64,000 nucleotides of DNA from Bacillota bacterium (lineage in GTDB: Bacteria; Bacillota; Negativicutes; Sporomusales; CTSoil-080). Within the stretch, counting starts at the first letter, position 1. Each line of letters opens with the position of its first letter. Both the position numbers and the translations under genes were made by a program. The notes under the pieces are model-generated. The model did no database searches and was not told the DNA's origin. It saw only the letters and a list, made by a program, of their open reading frames with translations. The DNA is taken from the NCBI GenBank assembly GCA_017889725.1, contig JAGGAE010000015.1, positions 1 to 64,000 of the forward strand, in the 5' to 3' direction. Of this stretch, positions 16,062 to 24,840 are shown piece after piece.

Positions 16062-16979
16062 ATGAAGGTTATAGCGATTTTTATGGCAGGTATGGGGCTT
16101 CTGGCAGGCGGCTTATTTACTATGCGTTGGACATTAACCAAGGTATTTATCCATTCGTTTCATCAATACCTCAGCCAATTAACGCTGACTCCGCTGCGCA
16201 GCTTGCTGGTTGGGATGATAGCAGCGGCCTTTATGCAAAGCAGTTCTGCTCTTACACTGGTTACTATCGGACTCATCAGTGCGGATTTGTTACCTTTTGA
16301 GTCCGGCTTAGGCATTATCCTGGGAGCTAATATCGGCACCTGCTCAACAGTACAGCTTATGACGGTGTCGATTCCCTTACGTTATCTTGCGACACTTCTT
16401 ATTTTCTGCTGTTTTTTTGCCTTAGTGTTACCTAAATACAGGTCAATAACGTTATCCCTTACCGGATTATGCGGCATGCTGACTGGCCTTTCTTTCTTAA
16501 ACGCTTCGCTGGCAAACGCCGTCGAGCTTTCTACTGTATTAACCTATCTAGAAAACGCCTCCCACCAGCCGCTGTTAGGTATTAGCGGTGGTGTGCTCCT
16601 GACTTTGCTGTTTCAGTCAAGCAGCGCATCCACTGCCCTGTTGATGTCACTGACCGGGCAGGGACTGATAGATCTGACCGCCGCTGCCTATAGCGTATAC
16701 GGTAATAATATCGGCTCTTGCATACCGTCTTTATTGGTCGGACTTACAGCCCCCCTGACCGCGAAGCGCGTGGCTGTATCCCACCTCATTCTAAACGTGC
16801 TGGGCGTTGTGTGTTTTTTCCCCTTTACCCAACATATAATAAAAATGGCTACCCTGCTTTCCGTAAATTTGCCGGAGCAGGTAGCCATGATTCACACGTT
16901 GTTCAATATAATATCGTCCGTGGTTGTGCTGGTGTTTATCAAATCCTTCAGTCGTCTCATTATCTTTCTTGTCCGCTGA
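16062..16979 (+). CDS. Na+/phosphate cotransporter family protein
   Basis: 305 residues from the ATG at 16062 (GGAGG 4 bases upstream; the earlier in-frame start at 16023 lacks one). Two inverted QSSSA repeats (AAFMQSSSALTLVTIG and LLFQSSSASTALLMSLTG), each with a following N-I-G motif (GANIGTC, GNNIGSC), are the signature of the NptA/PNaS family. About eight membrane segments; no C-terminal PhoU domain. Imports phosphate with sodium, or may act on other anions. Its 3' end overlaps the convergent permease gene by 20 bases. Confidence 0.9.
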   Translation: MKVIAIFMAGMGLLAGGLFTMRWTLTKVFIHSFHQYLSQLTLTPLRSLLVGMIAAAFMQSSSALTLVTIGLISADLLPFESGLGIILGANIGTCSTVQLMTVSIPLRYLATLLIFCCFFALVLPKYRSITLSLTGLCGMLTGLSFLNASLANAVELSTVLTYLENASHQPLLGISGGVLLTLLFQSSSASTALLMSLTGQGLIDLTAAAYSVYGNNIGSCIPSLLVGLTAPLTAKRVAVSHLILNVLGVVCFFPFTQHIIKMATLLSVNLPEQVAMIHTLFNIISSVVVLVFIKSFSRLIIFLVR

Positions 16980-17811
16980 CAGGGTTAACTCTTCTTGGCT
17001 TCAGCCATTTAAATAGTAGACCGTCCGCACCGACAAGCAAAAGCAAATAGATAGCAACGGCCATCATTACGATGGTTCCGCCCGGTGCAATGTCTAAATA
17101 AAAAGACAGTACCAATCCCCCCCATACCGAAATCACTGAGAATACTACCGCCCAACCCAAGGTGGCCTTAAAACCAACCCGTAGTAGCTGGGACGCCGCC
17201 ACTGGAATAATCATCAACGAACTGACCAGCAATATACCTACGATACGCATACCAACCACAACGACAAGAGCAGTCATCATGCTGAAAACCACCCCTACGA
17301 CGGCGGTATTAATGCCAGCCACTTTGGCTACTTCTTCATCAAAAGACATTAGCATTAGTTTATAAAAACAGCGTGCCATTACTGCGAGAACCAGCAATGC
17401 ACAGGCTCCAATTAGCCATAGATCCGTTGCGGTAACGGTGAGTATGCTGCCAAAGAGTACGCCGATAATTCCGTTACCGGGCACTTTGGCCATACTGCTG
17501 AAAATCACGGCCAGTGCGATCCCACTGTAGAAAAAAATGGCCAACGAGGTATCGGCATACCGGATATGTTTGCGGCGAACAAATTCAATGCCGCCCGCCC
17601 CCAACATGGTAACCAGCGCGGCAACAAAAGTTGGATAAATATTGAGTACATAGCCGCCCATGATTCCGGCAAACGCAATATGCCCCAGGCCGTCACCAAT
17701 CATAGCCTGACGGCGTACTACCACGAATATTCCGATAAGAGGGCAAACTAGCGCGGTAATCAGCCCCGCCACGAGCGCCCTTTGCATAAAATCAAATTGC
17801 AGTAATTCCAT
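16960..17811 (-). CDS. ZnuB-type metal ABC transporter permease
   Basis: 283 residues with about eight membrane helices and the ABC-3 family signature (CPLIGIFVVVRRQAMIGDGL, GHIAFAGIMGGY). Family members import zinc or manganese. It follows the ATPase gene by 57 bases. No substrate-binding lipoprotein is in the window, so it must come from elsewhere. Confidence 0.9.
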   Translation of the reverse strand: MELLQFDFMQRALVAGLITALVCPLIGIFVVVRRQAMIGDGLGHIAFAGIMGGYVLNIYPTFVAALVTMLGAGGIEFVRRKHIRYADTSLAIFFYSGIALAVIFSSMAKVPGNGIIGVLFGSILTVTATDLWLIGACALLVLAVMARCFYKLMLMSFDEEVAKVAGINTAVVGVVFSMMTALVVVVGMRIVGILLVSSLMIIPVAASQLLRVGFKATLGWAVVFSVISVWGGLVLSFYLDIAPGGTIVMMAVAIYLLLLVGADGLLFKWLKPRRVNPVSGQER

Positions 17812-17868
17812 TTACCTATCACCTGCTTCTTATATCTTTGGATTATAGCAAAAACCCCTGACCAGACA

Positions 17869-18594
17869 TTACTGCGGCTGGTAGGGGAATAAATGCGGCG
17901 CACCAATATGGTTATGACGAAACTCCGTACTTTCTCCGTAAAAGCATACCCCATTATTGATACAGGCCACTTTATTGGCTACACGGATAACTTTATCAAT
18001 ATCGTGCGATACAGCGATTATAGTAATTCCCAGATTGCGATTGAGTTCACCCAGCAGACCATATAATTTCGTACCAGTATCATAATCTACGCCACTCGTT
18101 GGTTCGTCTAAGAGAAGAATACCCGGATTGATTGCCAGCGCCCTAGCCACCATGACTCTCTGCTGCTGCCCGCCGCTGAGTTCTCCCACCAGACGAGTTC
18201 GCAGATCTTGCATACCAACCAGTTCAAGCATGTGGCTTACCACATGACGCTCGCCTTCCCGTTTCATTTTCCTGCCGTGCCGGGAGTAAAGACCAAGGGC
18301 GACGATCTCTTCCACCGTCGCCGGAAAGCCTACGGTATTCTGCGCATAATGCTGTGGCACATACCCCATGTTTCCCGCCGCGCAGGCTGTGGGGACATCT
18401 TTGCCAGCGATTTGCACCAAACCGCTGTCCGGCTTAATCAAACCGGCGACCATTTTAAGCAGCGTACTCTTGCCCGCACCGTTCGGCCCGACCATAGCCA
18501 CAAAGTCACCGGCAGCAATGGAAAGTGAGAGATTTTTCAACACAGCATTGTCGCCGTAAGAAAAGTTAACCTCTTTTATTGAAATATCATACAT
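17869..18594 (-). CDS. ZnuC-type metal ABC transporter ATPase
   Basis: 241 residues. Walker A GPNGAGKST, Q-loop YVPQH, signature LSGGQQQRV, Walker B GILLLDEPTSGVD, switch histidine in AVSHD. Closest in style to zinc/manganese import ATPases. AGAGG precedes the ATG. Lies 40 bases after the ABC exporter gene and 57 bases before the permease; one operon is likely. Confidence 0.92.
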   Translation of the reverse strand: MYDISIKEVNFSYGDNAVLKNLSLSIAAGDFVAMVGPNGAGKSTLLKMVAGLIKPDSGLVQIAGKDVPTACAAGNMGYVPQHYAQNTVGFPATVEEIVALGLYSRHGRKMKREGERHVVSHMLELVGMQDLRTRLVGELSGGQQQRVMVARALAINPGILLLDEPTSGVDYDTGTKLYGLLGELNRNLGITIIAVSHDIDKVIRVANKVACINNGVCFYGESTEFRHNHIGAPHLFPYQPQ

Positions 18595-18634
18595 ATGTTA
18601 TCCTCTAACCCTTTATTGTTATTTCCCAGACGCA

Positions 18635-20350
18635 TCAGGCTTTTATTTCACCCTGCTCTACCGCCTGAGCATACTGTCCGCCAAACGCTACTAGCTCGGC
18701 GTGGTTGCCTACTTCGGCAATTTTTCCACCAGTCAGATAAAACACCTTATCAGAATCACGAAGCGTAGAAAGACGATGAGTAATGATAAAGGTGGTACGG
18801 CCAACGCTGGCATTGCGAATAGCTTGCATGACTTGTGTTTCGGCATAAGCATCTAGAGCCGCCGTAGGTTCATCCAGCAGTAGAATGGCTGGTTCAATAA
18901 CAATGGCCCTGGCAATAGCAATACGCTGGCGCTGGCCGCCGGAAAGTCTTCCACCCAGTTCACCCACCGGCGAATGGTAGCCTTGCGGCAATTCCATAAT
19001 AAAATCATGAATGTTAGCCAGTTTGGCAGCCCGCTCAATTTCACTATAGGTAGCGGCGGGACGGCCATACCGGATGTTTTCCAGTATGCTCGCGTTAAAC
19101 AACACAGGTTCCTGCTGAATAAAACCAATGTGTCCCCTCATGTCGCTGATTTTTAAAGTTTTGATGTCAATTCCGTCAATACAGATTGTCCCCTCATCCG
19201 GGTCATAAAATCTAAGCAGCAAGTTGGCAAACGACGATTTGCCCGCACCGCTTGGCCCAACGATAGCAACAACTTCCCCTGGGCTGGCGGAAACATTAAT
19301 ATTTTTTAAAACTTCGGTACCAAGCCGATAGGAAAATGCCACATTTTTAAACTCCACCCGACCATTACAGGAAGGAAGCGGCCGATCGCCATCCACCACC
19401 GTGGTCGGCTCAAACTCTAACTCTCTTATTCGTCCCCAGGCAATCATGCCAAGCTTCAAACGCGAAATAGCCTGGGTAATTTTCCCCACTGGCGCTGGTA
19501 CATTAATAATGTACACAAGGAACGCAAACATACCTCCAATCGTCAGATTTCCGTTCACCACTTCCCGGCTGCCGTACCAAATAATCAGGGTGACGGCAAT
19601 GGCCGTAAGAAATTCCACCAGAGGAATAAGTAAAGCATTCCATCGCTGCACTTTAAACAAATCCCCGGCCGCTTCGTACAGCTTTTGGCGAAACTTGCCG
19701 TATTCATAGTCTTCCCGTACATACCCCTGAACGAGTGATACACTCATAAGCGACTGGTGCAAAAGACCGGTGACTTTGCTTAACGCCTCTTGATATATCG
19801 AACCAAAAGCGGCAATCCGTTTATTAAAATACCCCACCACACTAATGGTAAACGGCAGGGTGGCAAAAGTGACTAATGCCAGTTGCCAGTCAAAATAAAA
19901 CATAACCATCATAATCGCCGCCACATTCAGCGATTCTACCAGCAAATCCGGTATCCCTATGGACACTGCCTGCTGAATGAGCCACAAATCATTGGTAAAA
20001 TAGCCGATTATGTTACCTGTGGGCGCGTTAATAAAGTACCCATAATCCATAGCATGCAACCGTTTAAACATGTCCTGCCTAAGTTTGCTTACCATCAAGT
20101 TTCCGGCTTTTGCCATATTATATCCATAATAATAAGAAAACAACACCCGGATGCCATACAACCCGGCTACACTTAAAACGATCATGTTTAGCTTCGCTAA
20201 GTCTCCACCATCGAGAGCATCATCAATTAACGACTTTAGTATCAAAGGCACCGACAATCCAGCTGCCGATGCAACAGCAAAGCTGGCCACCGCCGTTAGT
20301 GTCAGTGCCCAGTAAGGTACAGCAAACTTCGTCCAATAAAGTTTGAACAT
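18635..20350 (-). CDS. ABC exporter, MsbA-like fused membrane and ATPase half-transporter
   Basis: 571 residues: six membrane helices in the first 310 residues, then an ATPase domain with Walker A GPSGAGKSS (365-373), signature LSGGQ (469-473), Walker B AILLLDEPTAALD and ITHRLST. Works as a homodimer exporting lipids, peptides or drugs. TTGGAGG precedes the ATG. Followed by the metal importer ATPase and permease. Confidence 0.92.
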   Translation of the reverse strand: MFKLYWTKFAVPYWALTLTAVASFAVASAAGLSVPLILKSLIDDALDGGDLAKLNMIVLSVAGLYGIRVLFSYYYGYNMAKAGNLMVSKLRQDMFKRLHAMDYGYFINAPTGNIIGYFTNDLWLIQQAVSIGIPDLLVESLNVAAIMMVMFYFDWQLALVTFATLPFTISVVGYFNKRIAAFGSIYQEALSKVTGLLHQSLMSVSLVQGYVREDYEYGKFRQKLYEAAGDLFKVQRWNALLIPLVEFLTAIAVTLIIWYGSREVVNGNLTIGGMFAFLVYIINVPAPVGKITQAISRLKLGMIAWGRIRELEFEPTTVVDGDRPLPSCNGRVEFKNVAFSYRLGTEVLKNINVSASPGEVVAIVGPSGAGKSSFANLLLRFYDPDEGTICIDGIDIKTLKISDMRGHIGFIQQEPVLFNASILENIRYGRPAATYSEIERAAKLANIHDFIMELPQGYHSPVGELGGRLSGGQRQRIAIARAIVIEPAILLLDEPTAALDAYAETQVMQAIRNASVGRTTFIITHRLSTLRDSDKVFYLTGGKIAEVGNHAELVAFGGQYAQAVEQGEIKA

Positions 20351-20492
20351 GCAATTAAGCCTCCAAAGCTGACCAGGAGTTGGCCTATAAGTAATTTCTA
20401 CTACAAAAAACTCTACTATCTTTCACAATATCGCGCTACCTTTTATATCATGTTCGCCAACCGTCTAACCTTATACCAAGGAAGGTAAAAAG

Positions 20493-20511
20493 CGGGAGGC
20501 AAAGCCTCCCG
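20493..20511 (-). terminator. terminator of the NlpC/P60 gene
   Basis: 8-bp stem CGGGAGGC / GCCTCCCG with AAA loop; the minus strand continues with a T-rich run. Confidence 0.85.
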
Positions 20512-20516
20512 TACTT

Positions 20517-21182
20517 TTACATCATTCGGCGTGCTCCAATATAACGTGCTCCCCAATAACCGCTGTCTAAACTGGCGATCGCTACCCCCTGACTGGAAGT
20601 AGCACTGACAAAATAACCGTCCCCTATATATATACCTACATGGGATACGCCAGAAGCATACGTACTAAAGTATACGGTGTCGCCAGGCTGCAACCGGCTC
20701 CGGCTTACCGGACGTCCATAATCATACTGCTCATCTGCCGCTCTCGGCAAATAAATACCATTATTCGCAAAGACAAACCGGACAAAACCGGAACAATCAA
20801 AACCGGAAGGACTAACGCCGCCAAAAACATAAGGTACACCTTGATAGCGAAGTGCGGTTTGAACGATACGTCTGACACTCGCTGTTGACCCGGCACGACT
20901 CGCCGGAATTTCACGCCCCATTAATGCGCGATAAGTAGCTTCCCCTACAATTCCGTCATCTTCTAAGCCCCGGTCGCGCTGAAACGCTTTTACAGCGGCG
21001 ACGGTCAAAGACCCAAAATCTCCATCAGCATTTCCTGCATTATATCCACATGCGTTTAACTGCGCCTGAATTTCAGCTACATCCGATCCGCTGTCCCCTT
21101 TTTCCAGAGCAGCAGCATAGGCAAAAGTACCTACCAAGCAAAAAACAACAGTAAACACCAAAGTTCTCAGTATCCGACTCAA
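20517..21182 (-). CDS. secreted NlpC/P60 cell wall hydrolase with PG-binding domain
   Basis: About 220 residues from a TTG start at 21182, with AGGGAGA 6 bases upstream; the longer frame to 21266 runs through a riboswitch and is not translated. Signal peptide (ILRTLVFTVVFCLVGTFAYA), a peptidoglycan-binding domain (DVAEIQAQLNACGYNAGNAD, TVAAVKAFQRDRGL), then the NlpC/P60 peptidase with catalytic Cys in GFDCSGFVRFVF and His in SHVGIYIG. Cuts peptide stems of peptidoglycan. Controlled by the c-di-AMP riboswitch just upstream. Confidence 0.93.
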   Translation of the reverse strand: MSRILRTLVFTVVFCLVGTFAYAAALEKGDSGSDVAEIQAQLNACGYNAGNADGDFGSLTVAAVKAFQRDRGLEDDGIVGEATYRALMGREIPASRAGSTASVRRIVQTALRYQGVPYVFGGVSPSGFDCSGFVRFVFANNGIYLPRAADEQYDYGRPVSRSRLQPGDTVYFSTYASGVSHVGIYIGDGYFVSATSSQGVAIASLDSGYWGARYIGARRMM

Positions 21183-21194
21183 TATGAATCTCCC

Positions 21195-21312
21195 TTCATT
21201 AGCCTCCGGAGTTAGCTGACGGGCTGGGACAGAAGAGTTGCCCCACTTGCTAAAGTTTCGCCCCAAAAAGTGGTTCCCCCGTACCTGAGCGGGATTCGGC
21301 TTTTTACGCTCA
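21195..21312 (-). promoter_or_regulatory. c-di-AMP riboswitch (ydaO-yuaA type)
   Basis: Read on the minus strand it has the family landmarks in order: GCCGAATCCCG, CGGGGGAACCA, TTGGGGCGAAA, CAGCCCGTCAGCTAAC and the closing CTCCGGAGGC. These match the ydaO/yuaA consensus blocks as I know them. It ends about a dozen bases before the TTG start of a cell wall hydrolase, the best known target class, where c-di-AMP binding shuts expression off. Confidence 0.9.
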
Positions 21313-21373
21313 TTATATTCTATTCTCGGTATTTTGGAAATTTCCTTCCTTAATTTCCATTTTTATTCTTAAT

Positions 21374-22309
21374 TTATTCTTTGGGTCGATTAAACTCTTC
21401 TCGTACAAGATATAACGGCCGCTGTTTAACCTCTTCAAAAATTCGTCCCACATATTCCCCGATGATCCCGATAAAGAGTAGCTGCAGTCCGCCTAAAAAT
21501 AATATACTGGCGGTAATTGTCGCCCAGCCGGGCACGGCTTCGTCGGTAAAAATCTTTATATACATAACATGCATGGTTAAGGCAAAGCTAGCCGCGGCGA
21601 AAAGCAAGCCAACATAAAACGATATGCGAAGCGGCATTTTTGAGTAAGCGGTAATGCCATCAAGCGCAAAATGCAGCATTTTTTTCACCGAGAATTTGGA
21701 GCTTCCCGCAAAACGCTTGGGGGCTACAAATTCCATTTTTACCTGCCGGTAGCCAATGGCGCCAATCATGCCGCGAATAAACCTAGCCCGTTCCCGAAAG
21801 CGCCGGAAACTAAGGACGACTTTCCTATCCAACAGTCGAAAATCCGAACCGCCCTCTTGCACCTGCACATTGGACATGGCATTCATGATCCGATAAAACA
21901 GGCTGGAAGTAAAATTTTTCAACCAGGAAACTCCTTCGGTGGTTTTCCGTATGGTTTGTACTACTTCAATGCCTTCCTCCCATTTGGCAATCAGTTGTGG
22001 CAACATTTCCGGCGGGTGCTGCATATCGCCATCCATAGTAACGACACAATCGCCTTCTGCATGATCCATTCCGCAACTCAAAGCAGTCTGATGTCCAAAA
22101 TTTCTGGCCAAGATCAGCCCTCGCACCCTGGAATCCTTGGCCGCCAGCCGTTCGATAATCAAAGGCGTCGCGTCTTTAGATCCGTCATCCACAAAAACTA
22201 GTTCGAAGTGATACGTCAGCGGCTCCATATATTTCAGCACTTCTTGATAAAACACTTCCATATTTTCTTGTTCATTATACACAGGAACCACTATGGAAAC
22301 CAATTTCAA
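21374..22309 (-). CDS. family 2 glycosyltransferase, DPM1/GtrB-like
   Basis: 311 residues from a TTG at 22309 with AAGGAGG 7 bases upstream; the longer frame to 22360 starts ahead of that site. GT2 catalytic part (VSIVVPVYNEQENMEVF, VFVDDGSKDATP, VVTMDGDMQHPPE with the D-x-D, GGSDFRLLDRKV) plus two C-terminal membrane helices. Such enzymes move a sugar from a nucleotide to undecaprenyl phosphate for envelope glycosylation. Confidence 0.9.
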   Translation of the reverse strand: MKLVSIVVPVYNEQENMEVFYQEVLKYMEPLTYHFELVFVDDGSKDATPLIIERLAAKDSRVRGLILARNFGHQTALSCGMDHAEGDCVVTMDGDMQHPPEMLPQLIAKWEEGIEVVQTIRKTTEGVSWLKNFTSSLFYRIMNAMSNVQVQEGGSDFRLLDRKVVLSFRRFRERARFIRGMIGAIGYRQVKMEFVAPKRFAGSSKFSVKKMLHFALDGITAYSKMPLRISFYVGLLFAAASFALTMHVMYIKIFTDEAVPGWATITASILFLGGLQLLFIGIIGEYVGRIFEEVKQRPLYLVREEFNRPKE

Positions 22310-22476
22310 GTAAAATCCTCCTTTTTCCCCATTCCCGGTAATTGGGCTGTTTTGCACCAATCTCTGGGCATAAAAAAGTAAGGGATGAACCTAGCTTTCC
22401 CGAAATACTATCCCTCTACAACCCACATTATTAATATGGTCTAAAAAATCTACTCATGTACTCCAAAATGCCGGTT

Positions 22477-22848
22477 TTACTCGGTAATAGAAGGAATATC
22501 TGTCCGCAAGGTACGTGCGCCGCGTAAATATATATGACGTATTTCTTTTGCCATCCGCTCCGTATTCCACAACAAAAGAACCCTGACGCATAACGGCAGC
22601 CCCTGCTGATGATCGATTTCCTGCGTCCCAAATAACGGCACTTCCGCCCACCCGATGGCTCTCGCCGCCGCAGCCGGGAAACCCGCATTCAAATCCGGAG
22701 TTGAGCTAAATATAACGGCCGCAATATCTTCTAAATCAAACTGATTTGCTTCTTGCAATGCGGTTAAAAGTTCAATGACTCTTTCTGTAATTTCTTTCGG
22801 TTCATTATCATCAACTGTTATTGCCCCCCGGACACCGCGCACCAACAT
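22477..22848 (-). CDS. aroH: chorismate mutase, AroH type
   Basis: 123 residues, the AroH trimeric fold: VRGVRGAITVDDNEP at the start, IAAVIFSSTPDLNAGFPAAAAR, and LPLCVRVLLLWNT. Converts chorismate to prephenate for Phe and Tyr synthesis. AGAGGTGG precedes the ATG. Monocistronic as far as can be seen. Confidence 0.93.
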   Translation of the reverse strand: MLVRGVRGAITVDDNEPKEITERVIELLTALQEANQFDLEDIAAVIFSSTPDLNAGFPAAAARAIGWAEVPLFGTQEIDHQQGLPLCVRVLLLWNTERMAKEIRHIYLRGARTLRTDIPSITE

Positions 22849-22910
22849 CTACCACCTCTTTTTGCCATAATATAATATAATTCGCTAACCAATCGTATTT
22901 TCCTCTTTAA

Positions 22911-22944
22911 AAGCAAAAAACCCGGAATAATCCGAGCTTTTTGC
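22911..22944 (-). terminator. terminator of DUF1540 gene
   Basis: Stem AAAAAACCCGGA / TCCGAGCTTTTT (one mismatch) around ATAA, ending 8 bases from the stop codon; T run on the minus strand. Confidence 0.7.
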
Positions 22945-22951
22945 TATCTAA

Positions 22952-23110
22952 CTATTTTGCTTCAAAGGTATGGCAATTGGTCTGCTGGCTGGCCCGTGCA
23001 CTCTCACCGCCGCCGTCGACATTGACTTCAATAGCGGAAGCCGAACATAAGCGTTTTTCGTTATTATACTTACAGTTAGCTACTGTGCATTTTACACCGG
23101 ATAAAGACAT
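22952..23110 (-). CDS. small Cys-containing DUF1540-type protein
   Basis: 52 residues with four spaced cysteines (VKCTVANCKYNN, RLCSASAIEV, QTNCHTFEAK), the pattern of DUF1540 proteins of spore-forming Firmicutes, thought to bind metal. GAGGAGGTGA lies 6 bases before the ATG. Function unknown. Confidence 0.85.
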   Translation of the reverse strand: MSLSGVKCTVANCKYNNEKRLCSASAIEVNVDGGGESARASQQTNCHTFEAK

Positions 23111-23182
23111 ACTATCACCTCCTCATTCGCGGTTCTAGTATACCGACTCCGGCGCACTTTTATACAAGACAGTACTCTTTTT

Positions 23183-23752
23183 TCAATCAGGCAAACCCAG
23201 GCGCTTACGCGAAAATCCGCTGTAGACAGCCCCCAGGGGATTATGAGCCAACACACGGTCTTTTACCGCCAACGCGGAAACGGGCGCCTCGGAATGTAGT
23301 CCAAATATCATATCATGTCCTACACAGAGGCCAACGGTAAAGTTTATTTCGGTAGCCACCTCATTAAGCATTTTTGCCTGAATGGCGGGGTTGCACATAA
23401 TCTCAGCCTTTCTATTTTTATAATGTTCCGGATTAAACTGCTGTTTGCCAACACCGCATATTTTACAGCATACCGAATGTACGGTGAAATACTTTTGAAA
23501 GTATGCAGTAATATCTTGGGCTTCGTCGCCCAACCCCATACAGAAGGCAATACCTATGTTTGTACACCCCATAGCCTGAACAAACCTGGCACTTTCTTCT
23601 AACCGCGTCAGTGGTTCCCCGTCCGCTTGGGCGGCAGCAAGGATAATTTTTTTGTCTTGCTCCGTATAGGAAGCTTGCACTTGTTCAAAAGTATGTTTGC
23701 CGCAATTCTGACCTGTACGGCAGTTCTTTTCCTGACAGCCTGCGCATTGCAT
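23183..23752 (-). CDS. DUF1847 metal-binding protein
   Basis: 189 residues from the ATG at 23752 (GGAGGGG 6 bases upstream). Cysteine-rich start (MQCAGCQEKNCRTGQNC), then GIAFCMGLGDEA, SVCCKICGVGK and FTVGLCVGHDMIF. The DUF1847 family occurs in anaerobes and is presumed to bind metal; no activity is established. Confidence 0.85.
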   Translation of the reverse strand: MQCAGCQEKNCRTGQNCGKHTFEQVQASYTEQDKKIILAAAQADGEPLTRLEESARFVQAMGCTNIGIAFCMGLGDEAQDITAYFQKYFTVHSVCCKICGVGKQQFNPEHYKNRKAEIMCNPAIQAKMLNEVATEINFTVGLCVGHDMIFGLHSEAPVSALAVKDRVLAHNPLGAVYSGFSRKRLGLPD

Positions 23753-23978
23753 GTAAATCCCCTCCAAACTAAAAATTGCCTTTCATGTAAATGCCCAATA
23801 TGAGAAACTACTCAGTGTCGTCCGATTCGGCATTCTTTATATGTCCACCCATAAACATCTTAATAGGAATATATTTCATTTTGAACTATAGTATTTCCTC
23901 TTTCTTTTGCACATAGTGTGTAAATATACCATTATAGCAACACTCAAAACAGGAACCCGGAGCTCTGGGTTCCTGTCC

Positions 23979-24365
23979 TTATAGTTGTACAAGTAAATTT
24001 TTCAGTTTTTCTTGACCGGCTTCCATATCTTCCGGCTGAGCGGCCGCCAACATAGGATAATAAGCAATTTCAATGGTCTCTAGGAGCGGTTTGGTCAAGG
24101 TCTGGTCGTAAAAGACACCGTACCATACACCGCTGATTTCACTTTCGAGCCATTCGACCGGCTCCTCGCTGTTCTCAATTTTGATACGTACACCGCCTTG
24201 CCCCAAAAGATCACGTATGGTTTGTCGCTCATATTCCGTCAGAGCCATTTTATCAATGAAAATAGTCCAGGTATCCCCCGTTGCTATAAGGTTATCCAAT
24301 GCCGTACGAATTTCTTCCAGCACAGCTTTGGCTTTTTGAGGTATAGCTTCTTCTTGTTCAGGCAT
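23979..24365 (-). CDS. HupH/HyaF-like hydrogenase maturation protein
   Basis: 128 residues resembling only the C-terminal HupH domain (LTEYERQTIRDLLGQGGVRI, EISGVWYGVFYDQ). Proteobacterial HupH/HyaF is about twice as long. Its start overlaps the hyaD stop by 8 bases and closes the hydrogenase operon, so a role in small-subunit maturation or quality control is inferred. Confidence 0.75.
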   Translation of the reverse strand: MPEQEEAIPQKAKAVLEEIRTALDNLIATGDTWTIFIDKMALTEYERQTIRDLLGQGGVRIKIENSEEPVEWLESEISGVWYGVFYDQTLTKPLLETIEIAYYPMLAAAQPEDMEAGQEKLKNLLVQL

Positions 24366-24840
24366 ATTCCGCTACCTCCACCTGCCACTCATTAAGTTCT
24401 TTTAGCACAGCCTGAACAACGAACTCTATCATATCCGCCGCCACCGGTGTCATGGTAAGACCTAGTTCCAGCGACTCCGGTTCAATACCCATTACCACTA
24501 CTTTGTCCGGGACCTCGCCCTGCATCTCCAGCACCGCCAGTACATCTTTTATACCCAGCTCATGCAATGAGACTTTCTCCTTGAAATACACCTGAACTTC
24601 TTTCCCTCTAAAACGGTAAAAGGTTCCCGGCTGCCCACCGCCGCTAATGGCGTCAACAATAAGAAGCCGCCGCACTCCGGTGATAAACCCGAGAAGCTCA
24701 AACCCCAGCGTCCCCCCGTCCAGTACATCTACGTCATCCGGAAAAGAATAGCGGCTAAGCAGTTCTTCAATAACCCTTACGCCAAAGCCTTCATCCTGTA
24801 ATAGAATGTTTCCGATCCCTAACACTACTGTCTTTGCCAT
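24358..24840 (-). CDS. hyaD: [NiFe] hydrogenase maturation endopeptidase HyaD/HupD
   Basis: 160 residues with the nickel-sensing protease motifs: GIGNILLQDEGFGVRVIEEL (Glu17-like), DVLDGGTLGFELL (Asp), and a later histidine in VSLHELGIKDVL. It removes the C-terminal tail of the large subunit after nickel insertion, and HyaB here has such a 20-residue tail. Overlaps hyaC by 50 bases. Confidence 0.93.
   Translation of the reverse strand: MAKTVVLGIGNILLQDEGFGVRVIEELLSRYSFPDDVDVLDGGTLGFELLGFITGVRRLLIVDAISGGGQPGTFYRFRGKEVQVYFKEKVSLHELGIKDVLAVLEMQGEVPDKVVVMGIEPESLELGLTMTPVAADMIEFVVQAVLKELNEWQVEVAEYA

Noticed and set aside
21183-21266. N-terminal extension of the NlpC/P60 protein to an ATG-type start
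   Set aside because: The DNA is a c-di-AMP riboswitch aptamer; the signal peptide begins at the TTG at 21182.
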